Positions 20,784 to 32,380 of a DNA stretch of 64,000 nt are shown one piece after another. How positions within the stretch are numbered: the first letter of the stretch is position 1; each line of letters starts with the position of its first letter. A program made the translations under genes and the position numbers. The notes under the pieces are model-generated. The model ran no database searches. It was not told the origin of the DNA and saw only the letters and a program-made list of their open reading frames with translations. The DNA is from Coenobita brevimanus (lineage: Eukaryota > Arthropoda > Malacostraca > Decapoda > Coenobitidae): the NCBI GenBank assembly GCA_032717465.1, contig CM064658.1, positions 1,623,501 through 1,687,500 of the forward strand, given 5' to 3'.

Positions 20784-21295
20784 AAAAAAGGAGAGGAGGG
20801 ACGAAGGGACGGAGAGAAAAAAGGACGGAGGGTGGAAGGGAGATATGGTGGGAAGAAGAAATGGAGGGATGTGGAGAGAGAGGGGAGGAAGAGAAAGAGG
20901 GGAGAGAGGGAGGAAAGGAGGGGAGAGAGGAAAGAGGGAGTCAAAGAGGGATGGAAGGGAAGGGGAGATGGCAGAGGGAGAGATGGGGAGAAAAAGGGGA
21001 GGACGACGAGGAATGGGAAGGGTGGAGATCAAGGAAGTATGGAGGGGAGGAGAATTATGAGAAAACAAAAGGAGGGAGAGGAAAGTGAGGGGACAAGAAG
21101 GAAGGGGGAAAACGAAGGAAGAAAAGAAGAGGTGAAGATAAGATACAATAGGAAGAAATATGATACCCGGAAGCAGACACAGGGAATAGGAAAGGAGGAG
21201 TAAGAGAGGAGGGGAGGGAAGGAGAGGAGGAAGATGGATGGATGAGGAAGAAAGAGTAAAAGGGAACAAGGGAGGAGAAAGGGAGAGGAGGAATC
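20784..21295. repeat. G/A-rich tract
   Basis: Polypurine sequence continuing from the 18-bp array; strand switch to pyrimidine at about 21296. Confidence 0.9.
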
Positions 21296-21455
21296 ACATC
21301 TCCCCTAATCCCCCTTCCTTCCTCTCCCCTCCTCTCTCATACTTCAACCTTCCTTCACTCATTTTTCCTCCCCCAAGCTTCACATACTCTCCACTTCCAT
21401 TCTTCTCTCCCTTATTCGTCCCTCTTTCCTGTTTCCTTTTCCAATTCCCCCCCCC

Positions 21456-21495
<40 letters not shown>

Positions 21496-21636
21496 GCCCC
21501 CTTTACGCTGGGGGATTCAGCCAATAGATTTTTTACGTCCCTCCATGTATGCATGTGTGTTGGATTTTTTAATATTTCACGGTTTTTTCTCTATATTCAT
21601 TTTTATAATTTATTTTTCTGGGGTGGGGTCAGGCGA

Positions 21637-21709
<73 letters not shown>

Positions 21710-21732
21710 GATAAAACAGCACACAATAATAT

Positions 21733-21768
<36 letters not shown>

Positions 21769-21800
21769 AGAGAGGGAGAGAGAGAGAGAGTGAGAATGAT
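21296..21800. repeat. C/T tract, (CT)n, (GT)n, (AT)n and (GA)n
   Basis: (CT)n at 21459-21492, a mixed patch at 21493-21640, an uninterrupted (GT)n at 21640-21707, (AT)n at 21736-21766 and (GA)-rich to 21792. Confidence 0.9.
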
Positions 21801-22019
21801 AATCATTTAATCAAATATATCGCACATGTGTTTGTGCGCGGGCGCGAGTTCTTAAATTTTACAGAAGACTAATGGATTTTTGCGTAAGGTTTCCTCTCGT
21901 ATTTTTGACACACACACACTAAGAACGTAATGCAGCTAATATCGCAACAAGACAGAAAAAAAAAAAAAATCCTTTTAACCCAACCTAGCTAATAACGAGC
22001 CACAAGGGACCTATCATTT
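21801..22019. other. unassigned sequence
   Basis: Non-repetitive apart from GCGCGGGCGCG (21836) and a 14-A run near 21957. No feature recognised. Confidence 0.5.
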
Positions 22020-22845
22020 TTTAACAACGAACTTAAACATCTACGAGACACATGAACAAAACCAACTAAAATAATAATAATAATAATATTAATAATAATA
22101 ATAATGTAACGAAATCTCAGCTATTAACGAAGTCCAAAATACCTAATCATCTAATAACGAAGCGAACATATGAACATAATAACGAAAACCAACGAAGGGA
22201 CCCTCGGTGGGGGTGGGGAAGTAGGCATCAATAATAAGTAAACAAGGGCACTAACGAAACCCAGTCAATAACGATTCCACGAAGACAAAAGACCCCAATA
22301 ACGAAAGCCAACGAAGCGGCCACGATGGGGGTAGAGGGGATGAGATGAGCATTATTAACAAGAGTGCAATTAATTAAACAGGGGGTAATAACGAAACCCA
22401 GCCAATAACGAGGCCACGATTCTTACCCGGTAAATTAACAAAAACCACCACCAACGAAAGACAACGAACCGACCAGGGAGGGGGAAGAAGTGGGTATTAA
22501 TAACGAGTGGTTAAGATGGGGGTCAGAATAAAGATTAATAACGTAACAAAACCAATAACGAAGCTACGAAAAAAAAAGCAATAACGAAAGCTCTACCATG
22601 GGGGATAGGGGTAAGGTGGGTATTAACAACGAGTACCTAACGTTTATACAGGGTCATTAGCAAAACTAATAATGAATACCGTTTAACAAGGTCATTAACA
22701 AATCAATAACGAAACCTCCAATAACCTCACCAACGAAACCACGAAGGCGGGCGAATAACTGAATCCCACCTATTAACGAAGTTCCAGATAACCTAAGCAA
22801 CTAATAACGAAGAAATAACTAACATGACCAATAACGGCAGCCACC
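22020..22845. repeat. complex satellite built on AATAACGAA
   Basis: AATAACGAA or a one-step variant occurs dozens of times. Longer words repeat: ACGAAACCCAGTCAATAACG at about 22253 and ACGAAACCCAGCCAATAACG at about 22391. TATTAACGAAGTCC...CTAATAACGAAG at 22123 returns as TATTAACGAAGTTCC...CTAATAACGAAG at 22771, an offset near 650 bp. Units also carry a G-rich GGGGGTGGGGAAGTAGG segment. No open frame. I do not recognise this family. Confidence 0.75.
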
Positions 22846-22849
22846 GATG

Positions 22850-23260
22850 CAACGGTAGTGAGAGGGGAAGGAGGGGTAGGGGAAGAGGATAGGGGTACGA
22901 GTGCTTGTGAGGATAGGGGTGGGGGAGAGAGGTGTGGGGGTGGGGGTAAGGATAGGGGAGAGGGGAGGGGGGGTGAGGATGGGACTGGGGATAAAGGTAG
23001 GGAGGGTGAGAAGGGTGTGGGTGAGATTTGGGGTGGGAAGAGGGGTGTGGGTGAGATTTGGGGTGGGGAGAGGGTTGTGGGTGAGATTTGGGGTGGGGGG
23101 TGAAGATGGGGATGGGGGTAGGGGTAAGGTGGGTGAGGCTTGGGGTGGGAGAGAGGGGTGTGGGTGAGGACAGGGGTAGGGGTGTTTGTAAGGGTGGGTG
23201 GGGTGGGTGTGGGTGGGGTTTAGGGTGGGGGAGAGGGGTGGGGGTGAGGTGGGCATTAAT
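22850..23260. repeat. G-rich GGGGTGAGG tract with a 30-bp array
   Basis: GTGAGATTTGGGGTGGG occurs at 23021, 23051 and 23081 (30 bp step) in otherwise GGGGTGGG-type sequence. The end, GGTGGGCATTAATAATAAGA at 23248, matches the satellite word at 22345, linking this tract to the AATAACGAA array. Confidence 0.85.
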
Positions 23261-23379
23261 AATAAGAGTGCAGTTAAACAGGGGCTCGTAAAAAGGGCAC
23301 TAACGCGCACTCGCTCCCTCACTGATCACTATAATTAACATCCTAATTGACTCATAAAGTTAATATAGTGAGCGGACGG

Positions 23380-24320
23380 CCTGCGCGGAGGATGGGACGG
23401 GTGTAGGAGAGGTGTGGGATAGGTGGGATAGTAAATAGGGCGTGAGGGTGGGACGGAAGGGTGTGAGATATGGGTGGGTGGAGTGGGAAATGCAAATATG
23501 ATGTGAGGGTGGGATGGGAGGATGAACGAGAGGGTGTGGGATACGTGGGAGGGTGGGGTGGGATAGTAAATAGGGTGTGAAGGTAAGGGAGTGGGATGGG
23601 GCGACGGATGGGAGGGTGTGGGACAGGTGGAAGGGTGGGTGGGATATAAATATAGTGTGAAGGTAGGATGAGAGGATGAATGGGAGGGTGTGGGGTTCGT
23701 GGGAGGGTGGGGTGGGATAGTGTGAGGGTGTGGAAGTAGGATGAGACGGTGAACTGGTAACACTATGGATAGGATGAATGGGATGGATGTGGGTGAGATG
23801 AAGGATACCTGGGATACCTGGGAGGGGTAGAGATGTATATAGGGTGTGAAGGTGTGGGAGTGGGATGGGAGGGAAGTGGGATGGTAAATAGGGTGTGTGG
23901 GTGTGGGAGTGGGACTGTATGGGTTGGACTGTAAAGAGGAAGAATGGGAGGGGTGGGTGTGGGATGTGGGATAGGCAGAAGGGTGTATGACTGTGTATAG
24001 ATAGGAAGAGGAGGTGATAAGGGTAGGAGGTATGGGAGGGGGTGAAAGCTGTGGGATGGGTAGATGGGTGTGGGATAGTCTATATGTAGGTGCGTGAAGG
24101 AGCCTGGGTGGATAGGTGGATAGTAATACATAGGACAGAGAGAGGATGGGACGGTTTGAAGGAGGTGTTGGGGTGATGGATAGGGGTGGGGTGGGATAGT
24201 AACGTAAAGGGGGATAGGTGGGGTGAAGGAATAAGCTGTTTATAAATGGGTGTGGGTGGGATGGGGATGAATGTGGATGTGTCGGGTGGGGTACTGCATG
24301 GCTGAGGCTACGAGAAAAAC
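23380..24320. repeat. G-rich minisatellite, GGTGTGGGATAGGTGGGAT words
   Basis: GATAGTAAATAGGGTGTGAGGGTG-like blocks recur at about 23427, 23564, 23722 and 23883, with the related CAAATATGATG at 23491 and TAAATATAGTG at 23646. Spacing is irregular (60-160 bp). Minus frames 23335-24131 are Pro/Ser/Thr/His/Tyr low complexity. About 23265-23380 is unassigned. Confidence 0.8.
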
Positions 24321-24544
24321 GGATGGGTGAGAGTGGTATGGAATAGGTGGAAGGGGGTATGTGGGGGGTGACCTGGATAACAGACGAAATGGGGAAATGT
24401 AGTAAGCTCCCTGATTGTGTATGGTGGGGGTGTGGGAGGGGTGTGGGGTGGTAAATATGGGGTATGGAAGACGGAATGGTTGTGAGGAGGGGAGAATGGG
24501 TAGAAGGGTGGATGGGAAGGATGGGGTAACAGGAAAAATTGTTG

Positions 24545-24545
24545 G

Positions 24546-24632
<87 letters not shown>

Positions 24633-25375
24633 AGAGGAGTCATATAGGAACAAGATGGTGATGGGAAGCAAAAATAAAAACATGACGCCTGGCAAAAGTA
24701 AGAGGATAGGAAGACAGGAAGAAGAGAAAAACGAGATGGACAGAAATGAGGGAATGAGGGGAGACAGAAAGAGGAGAGGAAGAAAAGAGTAAAAGAGAAG
24801 AGAAAGAGAAGAGGAGGTGGAGAGTGGGAAAATCAAGGGAAAGAGGAAAGCAGGAAGAAGATGAAAAGGAGATAAGAAAGACGGAGAGAAGGTGAGAAAG
24901 GAAAGAGGAGGAAAAGAGAAGAGAAAAGAGAGGAACGAATAAGGGGAGTGGAAAAGAGAGGAAAGAATAACGGGAGAGGGAAAGAGAGGAGAGGAGGAGG
25001 AAGATGAATGATGGGGACACAAAGAGATGGTGAAGAGAAGATGAAAAGATGGTGAAGACATAAGAAGGGAGGAGGGGTGAGAATGGGGAGGAAAGACTAG
25101 GGGGAGAGGGAAACAGAGAAATATGAAGTGGGGAGTAAAGAGAGGTGGGAAAGGAATGGGGGGTTGAGAATGAAGGAAAAGAGGGGGGAGAGGAAAAGGA
25201 GTGGGAGTGAGGAGGGAAAGGGGAAGGAAAGCGGAGGAGACGGAAAAGGAGGGAAGCAGAGGGGAAAGGGGTGAGGGGAGGAAACGGACGAAGGGAGGGA
25301 AGGATAGAGGGGAGGGAGAGGGGGAAGGGGTGGGGGGAGGAGGAAGGGGGTGCTCTATTATGACGGGGTATTAAC
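24545..25375. repeat. (GT)n-(GA)n followed by a long G/A-rich tract
   Basis: (GT)n at 24547-24597 joins (GA)n at 24597-24631; then about 740 bp of polypurine. The minus frames at 24240-25389 are repeat translations. Confidence 0.9.
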
Positions 25376-25384
25376 AAAGGGGAG

Positions 25385-25552
25385 GACAATACAATGAAAA
25401 CCCCCTCCCCTCTCCCTACCTCTCCCCCCTTCCCTCCCCCCTACCGTTACACACACTCCTTCCCCTCTCTCACTTGCTCACCGATTCACTTCCTCTACTC
25501 TCTCTCTCTCTCTCTCTCTCTGCTGCATGTTACTATTTCTCTTAATCACATA

Positions 25553-25601
<49 letters not shown>

Positions 25602-25923
25602 AGAGGCATACTTGTTGCAGCACACTCTCTCTCTCTCTACATCCCGTTAACAATGTGTCTTCCTTTCTCCTATTCTTCCTTCCTTCCTTCAATAATTTTT
25701 TTCTCTCCCCACTTATCACTCCCCTCTATTCTCTTTCCCCCTCCTCTCCTTTCCTTTTCTTCCCTTCTTTTTTCCATTTTTTTCCTCTCCCTCCTCTCCT
25801 CTTTTCTTCCTTCCTTTTCCTGTCATTTCTGTTCCACTTCTCTCCCCCACCCCTTCTCCCTCGCCCTCCTCCTCCCCAATTTCCCTTAGACCAGTCTTCT
25901 TCCCCCTCCCCCTCCCTAAACTA

Positions 25924-25965
<42 letters not shown>

Positions 25966-26065
25966 TCCCATTCCTCTCTCTCTCCCCCCTTCCTTCTCAC
26001 CTCTCATTCCTTTCTCTCCCCACCAATCCTCCTTCTCTTCCCTCTCACCACATTACCTCCTATCT
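25385..26065. repeat. C/T-rich tract with inverted (CT)n/(GA)n pair
   Basis: (CT)n at 25499-25521 and (GA)n at 25556-25600 flank a 34-bp spacer, a potential hairpin. Pyrimidine-rich to 25920, then (CT)n at 25926-25962. Confidence 0.9.
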
Positions 26066-26465
26066 TCCGTCTCTCCATCATTCCTCCCTCTCCTCTTCCC
26101 TCTCTCCAACATTCCTCCCCTCTTCCGTCTCTCCATCATTCCTCCCCTCTTCCGTCTCTCCATCATTCCTCCCCTCTTCCGTCTCTCCATCATTCCTCCC
26201 CTCTTCCGTCTCTCCATCATTCCTCCCCTCTTCCGTCTCTCCATCATTCTTCCCTTCTCCCGTCTCTCCATCATTCCTCCCCTCTTCCGTCTCTCCATCA
26301 TTCCTCCCCTCTTCCGTCTCTCCATCATTCCTCTCCTCTTCCGTCTCTCCATCATTCCTCCCCTCTTCCGTCTCTCCATCATTCCTCCCCTCTTCCGTCT
26401 CTCCATCATTCCTCCCCTCTTCCATCTCTCCATCATTCCTCCTCCTCCTCTTCCCTCTCCCCATC
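26066..26465. repeat. 27-bp minisatellite, about 13 units
   Basis: CCGTCTCTCCATCATTCC repeats at an exact 27 bp step (for example 26125, 26152). Nine-codon periodicity keeps minus frames open (MMERRKRGG and NDGETEEGR), which explains the 127- and 168-codon frames. Scattered variants (TTCTTCCC, CTCTCC) mark individual units. Confidence 0.97.
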
Positions 26466-26660
26466 ATTCCACCCTCTCCCTCCCACGGCGGGTGTACTAA
26501 TAATGAAGCAAGGAGGTTCAACCAGGGGGCAGGGAGGCTTTGTTCGCCCCACAATGCTCCCTTCTCCCCTTCCCTCCTCCCCATCCTTCCTCCCGTCTCT
26601 CTCCCTCCCTCTCCTCTGACATCTTCCTCTTTCCCTCTATAATACTCCTGACCTATCTCT
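26466..26660. other. short non-repetitive patch in C/T-rich DNA
   Basis: 26480-26560 is mixed sequence (GGCGGGTGTACTAATAATGA); the rest is pyrimidine-rich. Nothing recognised. Confidence 0.45.
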
Positions 26661-26663
<3 letters not shown>

Positions 26664-26703
<40 letters not shown>

Positions 26704-27345
26704 CCCTTCCTAATCATCCTTCGGCTTGTCAACGCCTTCCATACCCCCCCTTCCTTCCCTTCACTCCCCTCCTAATCCCTTCTTCCAAACCTCCATCTAA
26801 CCTCTCTTCCCAATTCCCCCTCTCCTCCAATCACTCCTTCTCCCCTTTCTTTCATCTCAAAACAGCTCCTTCCCCATGATTTTCCCATTTCCCCATCGCC
26901 AACACTCACCCCTTCCCCCATCATTTTCCCTTTCCCCATCCCCAACTTAGCCCTTTCCCCTTCCCCGTTCTCCCCCTTTTCCAACACTCACTCCTTCCCC
27001 TTCCCCCATCAATTTCCCATTCCCCATCCCCAACACTTATCTCTTTCCCCTTTCCCGGTTTCTCTCTTTTCCTTTCCCTACCTTTCCCCCATCATTTTCC
27101 CCTTCCCCATCCCCAACACTTACCGTATCCTTTCCTACTATTTTCCTCTCTCCCTTCCCCTCCCTCTTCCCCCCTTTTCCCTTTTCCCCTTGATTCCCAA
27201 CCCTTTTTCCCTCTACACCTCTTATTTTTTTCTCTCTTCCTCTTCTCCAGACATTACCTTTTCCCCTTTTCCTCCCTCCTATTCCCCTTCATTCCCCTTT
27301 TCCCCTCCCCTTCCCCTCTCCTCTTTCCTCCCCCACCCCCCGCTG
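26664..27345. repeat. (CT)n and C/T-rich minisatellite with CCCCATC words
   Basis: (CT)n at 26667-26701. Blocks like CCATCATTTTCCC...TTCCCCATCCCCAACACT recur near 26873, 26920, 27005 and 27088 (steps about 46, 85 and 84). Confidence 0.85.
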
Positions 27346-27354
27346 CTTCCATCT

Positions 27355-27514
27355 TTCCCACGGACGGGGAGGGGGTGGGGGGTGTGGGCGTGGGTTGGGG
27401 GGTGGGCGGCAGTGTGCATCTCAGTGGGTGGGAGGAAGGGTGTGGTTGGGTGGGAGGGAGTGAGAGTGTGTGTGCAGAATGAGAAAGAGTTGGTGTAACT
27501 GCGTGCTGAATGGG

Positions 27515-27587
<73 letters not shown>

Positions 27588-27588
27588 C
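27355..27588. repeat. G-rich GGGTGTGGG tract and (GT)n-(GA)n
   Basis: GGGGAGGGGGTGGGGGGTGT at 27366 is a G-quadruplex candidate. (GT)n at 27518-27571 joins (GA)n at 27571-27588. Confidence 0.9.
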
Positions 27589-27654
27589 TAAAAGCAAAAT
27601 TAATAAGAGAAAATATATGTAAAAAAAATAAAGGCATAAGAAAATATGTAATTA

Positions 27655-27860
27655 GCTACAGGTCTGTTGGTTCCTACTATACTCCTTTCACCTTAACTTG
27701 GCCAAGAGTTTCGTCCTTCTGCAATTCACTTAAGTCAGGGTCGGAAAGACAATGCTACGACTCTACATCTTTTCCATGGCACTTCTTCGTGACTAGCATA
27801 TCTTAGGGTTAAGCTATTGTTACAGATCAGTATTCAAGATAAGAAGGCAAGTTAGAGTGA
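27655..27860 (+). repeat. dispersed repeat C, copy 2
   Basis: Matches 16541-16704 in five ordered blocks, including GCACTTCTTCGTGACT and TTGTTACA. Additional upstream sequence (GGTCTGTTGGTTCC) resembles the tail word GTCCTGTTGGTCC of the SINE-like element at 10757, hinting at a shared domain. Confidence 0.6.
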
Positions 27861-28220
27861 AATGGGTATAAATCAGAGTGAGAGAGTAAGAAAGTGAGAG
27901 TAAGTGTACAATGAGGGAAAGTGAGAGAGTGTTATGAGTAGGTGCGAATCAGTGTGCGTATAAAGTACACACACACACACACACACACACATACACACAC
28001 ACAGCATCACCTGTTGAGTTCCTATCCATCCATGAGCTCTTCACTCTTTCATTCTATTCCACTCCTCCACATAACCTATATATCTCTCCATCTATCCGTC
28101 TGTCTGCCTGTCTATCTATTTATCTATCTACACAACTACCTATCAAACTACTTTCCGGTACCTATATACCTATCTCTCTCTCTATCTACTTATCTATCTA
28201 TCTATCCATCTATGTCTTGA
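27861..28220. repeat. GTGAGA words, (CA)n and (ATCT)n
   Basis: AGTGAGAGAGT-type sequence to 27940, (CA)n at 27967-28002, then CTATCTAT tetranucleotides at 28078-28214. Confidence 0.85.
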
Positions 28221-28259
28221 GGCTAATAAGAATCCATTTTTAAAATATACTAGTTCTTC

Positions 28260-28745
28260 AGATCAACCTCAATCATCTACCCATATTTCCATCCAGCCTG
28301 GCATTCACCCATTTATTCATCCATCCATTCAACCAACATAATCTACCAACCATCCATCCATTCAATCATAACAACTATCCACCTAATCACGTAAACACTC
28401 ACTCATTCAACCATCCCACCATAGTCATCAATCCTTCCATCCAATCATCCTACTATCCCAGTCATCCATCAATACATCAAACCATACAACCATCCACCCA
28501 TCCAACCATCTAATCAACCATTCATCGAACCAGGCACAACTACCAACTCCCAACCACCCAAACATCTAATCAACCATCCACCCAACCAGCCATTTCTCTA
28601 GACAACCATTCATCCAGCCACTTAACCAACCATCCTCCTAATCTCCCATCCCTCCAAACAGCCATCCACCCATCCACCTAATCTCCATCCCTCCAAACAG
28701 CCATCCATCCAACCACCTAATCATCCATCCACCCAACCATACACA
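28260..28745. repeat. degenerate CATC/CAAC tetranucleotide tract
   Basis: CCATCCAACCATCTAATCAA and ACCATCCACCCA words recur throughout, a decayed (CATC)n/(CAAC)n mixture. Confidence 0.85.
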
Positions 28746-29000
28746 CCACCACCCCACTCGATCTGGCAGCTTCATTGATATACCCTTCTGTTTAAGTCCC
28801 CCCTCTTCCTTTCACAACCCTCCCCAAATCTACCCCTCCCCTCCCTTTTTTATCTCCCCCTCCCTCCACCCCCCCCAAACCCCTCCAGCGGTGATCGGGG
28901 TGGCCACAGAGGGGTTTAGATGGGGGGGTTGGAGGGGAGGGGGGCTTAAGCCACTGCACAATGCCCTAGGACTCACTGCCACACACACGCACTCCTCTTT
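28746..29000. repeat. C-rich then G-rich patch
   Basis: CCCTCC-rich to 28885, then GGGGTGG-rich at 28890-28945, then mixed sequence. Nothing recognised. Confidence 0.55.
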
Positions 29001-29655
29001 TCCTCCCCTCTCTCCCTCTTTCTTTTCTCGTTTTTCATAGTTTCTCTTTACTCTTTTCCTCTCTTCCTCAGGCTTTCTCTTTACACTCTTCTCTTTCTCA
29101 TGCCTTCTTTCTACTCTTCTCCTCTCTTCTCATTCTCATGCGTTCTCTCTACTCCTCTCCTCTCTCCTCTTTCTCATGCGTTCTCTCTACTCTTCTCCTC
29201 TCTTCTCCTTCTTGTGACTTCTCCCTACTCTTCTATTCCATTCTTCTTTTATTTTCTCACCTCTCTTCTCCTTCTCTCTTTTCCTCTACTCCCTTCTCTA
29301 GTCTATTCTCTTTTCCTCCCCTCTGCACTCTCTTTTCACGATTTCTCTCTACTCTTCTCCTTTCTTCTCTTTTTTCCCTCTTTCTCTTCTCTTCCTCATC
29401 TTCTTCCTCCCCGCTCATCTCTCTTCCCCTCCACTCCCTTCTTTTCCTTTTCTTATGGTGTACCTCAGTTTCTCCTCTTCTTCTCTTCTCGTATCTTCTC
29501 TTCTTTTCCTCCCCCCTAATTTCTTCCCATCCACACGAAATCTCTCACATCTTCTCTCCTTTCCTTTCCTTTCCTCATCTCTCCTCTTCATTCCCCTCCT
29601 TTTCTCTCCTCTCTTCTTCCCATTTCTCTCCTCTCCTTTTCTCCTCTCAATAAAC
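29001..29655. repeat. C/T-rich minisatellite, TTCTCTCTACTCTTCTCC units
   Basis: CTCATGC...CTACTCTTCTCCTCTC recurs at about 38-39 bp steps near 29099, 29137 and 29176, and decays downstream. Frames are Ser/Leu/Phe. Confidence 0.85.
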
Positions 29656-29930
29656 TAAACTGTCTTTCAATTTTTTTCCCCGTTCTCCAAACCACCTCTC
29701 TGTTCCCATTCCTATTTTGATGCGGGAACATCTTTGAACCGAGGCTGTCCGTCAGTCACTCACTAAGGTTTTTCGGATACGGGGCACTCATCTCCCGCAG
29801 AATTTAACAAAGACCCTTATTAGAACCGCGATTCTCCCTGACCTTTTGTTTATTTTGCGTTTAGTCATTATTATTATTATTTTTATTATTATTATTATTA
29901 CTATCATCATTACCAGTACTTTTATTTTTC
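29656..29930. other. unassigned sequence with (ATT)n
   Basis: 29700-29865 is a non-repetitive island (GATGCGGGAACATC ... CTCCCGCAGAATTT); ATT triplets at 29868-29905. No gene-like frame. Confidence 0.5.
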
Positions 29931-30910
29931 TTCTTTTACCCACAGGCCTATTCCTTTTTCCTTCCTAATCCAATTTCATTACCCACCTCCCCTAATCCCT
30001 AATCTTCTCCCTCATCCTTCTCTTCTCCCTAATCCATATTCCTCATTCGCCTCCCTCATTCACCTCCATAATCCAGTTCCCTAATCTACCTCCCAATCCC
30101 TAATCCCCTGTGGTCGCCCCTCATTTCCATTCCCCATTTAGTTCCCCATCTACCCTAGTCACCCATTTTAACACCCATTCACCCATCGTCACTTCAATTC
30201 CCCCCATTTTTCACATACATTCGTTCACCCATCTCATACCCACTTCATCCATCTCAAATTCTTTCACCTATCCTCACTCATTTACCCATCCTCACCACAG
30301 TTCCTCATTCTCGCTCCTTTATTCACCCATTCATCCTACTTCTCTCCCATTCATTCACTCAATCTCACACCCGACTTCACCCATCATCCATCCTCACAAT
30401 ATTTCCCGGTTCTCACTCCTTCATTCACCCATTCATCCACCCTCACACTTTCATTCATCTCAAACCCATCCCTCACACCGACGCCTTTTATCAATCCTGT
30501 TTTCTTTGATGTCAGCTATATCTTCGGTGCAACTCTTTTCCTTTTTAATCCTGTTCATTATTTTTTTTTCCTAGCAAAAAATCTAATCTGTACTTCCTCA
30601 CATCCATGCAATCCATACCCACTCTCTCCACATCTCCCCACCTCACCCCTATGTCTTCGCTCATTCACCCCATCCACATACCTCGCATTACCCCATTACA
30701 CACCCCACCCTCACCCCATCTTCCCATACAACCCACCTTTAACACGTTTGCCCCATGTTCACATCAATTCTCATCCACTTTCCATCCATTTTTTCCACCC
30801 ACCGTCATGTACTCCCTCACCCATGTCACCACTCACCCATCCATCCATTCCTCACCTCCGCCACCCACCCATTCACCCTCAGTTCTCTCATTCCCTCTTA
30901 ATCACTACTA
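29931..30910. repeat. degenerate CACCCATTCATC-rich tract
   Basis: TCATTCACCCATC and CTAATCC words throughout, low G content on the plus strand. 30480-30600 is less repetitive. Frames are Ser/His/Pro/Thr strings. Confidence 0.8.
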
Positions 30911-30914
30911 ACAC

Positions 30915-31242
30915 TCTGTCTCCCTCCCTCCCCCTCTCCTTCACGCCCTTCTTTCCTTTCTTTTCTCCCTCCCTTCTCCTCCCCTCCCTCACGCCCTCCT
31001 TTCTCCCTCTCCCCTCACGCCCAGTTGCCTCCCCTTCCCCACTCACACCCTTCCTCCCTCCCTCCCTCCCTTTAGCCTCAAACCCTCCCAACATCCCTCA
31101 AACCCTCTCCCTCCCTCCTCTTCTCTGATTAGCTCTCGGCATGTGCTTCTCTCTCCCTCCCTCCCTCCCCCCCTTCTCTCTTCTCTCTCTCTATCAATCT
31201 ATTTATCAATCTCTTTCATTTTCCTTCCCCGATCCCCCACCC

Positions 31243-31315
<73 letters not shown>

Positions 31316-31341
31316 CTCGCTTTTATCTATTCGTCCATTAA

Positions 31342-31399
<58 letters not shown>

Positions 31400-31745
31400 A
31401 CTTCCTTCTTTCCTCTCCCTTATTGTTTCCCTTTCTTCATTTTCTTTTCCCCATACTTTCCCTTCTCCACCTCAGTCCTACCCCCCCCCTCTCTCTCTCC
31501 CTTATTCCTTATCCCTATTCTTTCCATTTCCCTACCAACCTCTCCTTTTCTCTCTTCCCTTTATCTCTGCACCTTTTCTTTTCTTTCCCTCTTCCTCCTC
31601 TTTCCCATTTAAACCCTCCTACCTATCTCTTCTTTCCTCTCCCCCCCACTCTCTCTCTCTTCCCTCCCTACCCACCTCTCCTTTCCTCCCCCCCTCTCTC
31701 TTTTCCCTCCCTCCTTCCCTCCTTTGTCCCCTCCCCCTCCCTCTC
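30915..31745. repeat. C/T-rich tract with two long (CT)n runs
   Basis: (CT)n at about 31244-31311 and 31350-31395, otherwise CCCTCCTT-type sequence. Confidence 0.9.
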
Positions 31746-32060
31746 AACATAAGTGTGTAACGGAACCCTCTCACAATTGCTGCTATGAGTGGGCTTGGCA
31801 GTGAGCAGTGGCGGCTGAGGCGGGTGAGTGGATGGAGGGATGGAGAGTAGGACTGATAGATGGATTTATGGCTGGCTGGATAGATGGATGGAAGGATGAA
31901 TGGAAGGATGAAAGGGAGGACGGACAGACGGACGGATGGATGGATGGATGGAGAGTAGAATGATTGATAGATGGATTTATGGCTGGCTGGATAGATGGAT
32001 GGATGGAAGGATGAATGGACGGACGGGCGGATGGATGGATACATACATGAAAGAGTAACC
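31746..32060. repeat. (GGAT)n tract with a 111-bp duplication
   Basis: GGAGAGTAG...GATAGATGGATTTATGGCTG occurs at about 31841 and 31951 (TGGATTTATGGCTGGCTGG at 31861 and 31972, 111 bp). Both are followed by GATGGATGGAAGGATGAATG. Confidence 0.9.
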
Positions 32061-32272
32061 AGTTGAAGTGATGGATGGAATGGGTGGAAGGATGGAGGAT
32101 ATATGAGCTGAATACAGATGGATAAAAAGATAAAGACATAGGGTGGATTAAATACCGGTATATTATGTTTGGGAAAAAATAAACGAGACAGATAGATACT
32201 CTGTAGATAGATAGACGGATAAACAGACAGACACAGATAGATGGTAGGGGAATGGATGACCGGCTGGGCTGG

Positions 32273-32310
<38 letters not shown>
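32061..32310. repeat. GATA-like tract and a 36-A run
   Basis: GATAGATAG words, then an uninterrupted run of 36 A at 32273-32308. The preceding sequence has no retrogene features, so I treat it as a mononucleotide repeat. Confidence 0.85.
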
Positions 32311-32339
32311 TATTTTTCCGATAATGTAAAAGTGGGTGT

Positions 32340-32342
<3 letters not shown>

Positions 32343-32380
<38 letters not shown>

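Noticed and set aside
26066..26465. Regular short array as a possible CRISPR
   Set aside because: Units are contiguous with no unique spacers, and the DNA is eukaryotic in character. The same holds for the 18- and 24-bp arrays.
32273..32308. Poly(A) tail of a processed pseudogene
   Set aside because: The upstream sequence is GATA-like repeat with no gene remnant and no flanking duplication seen.
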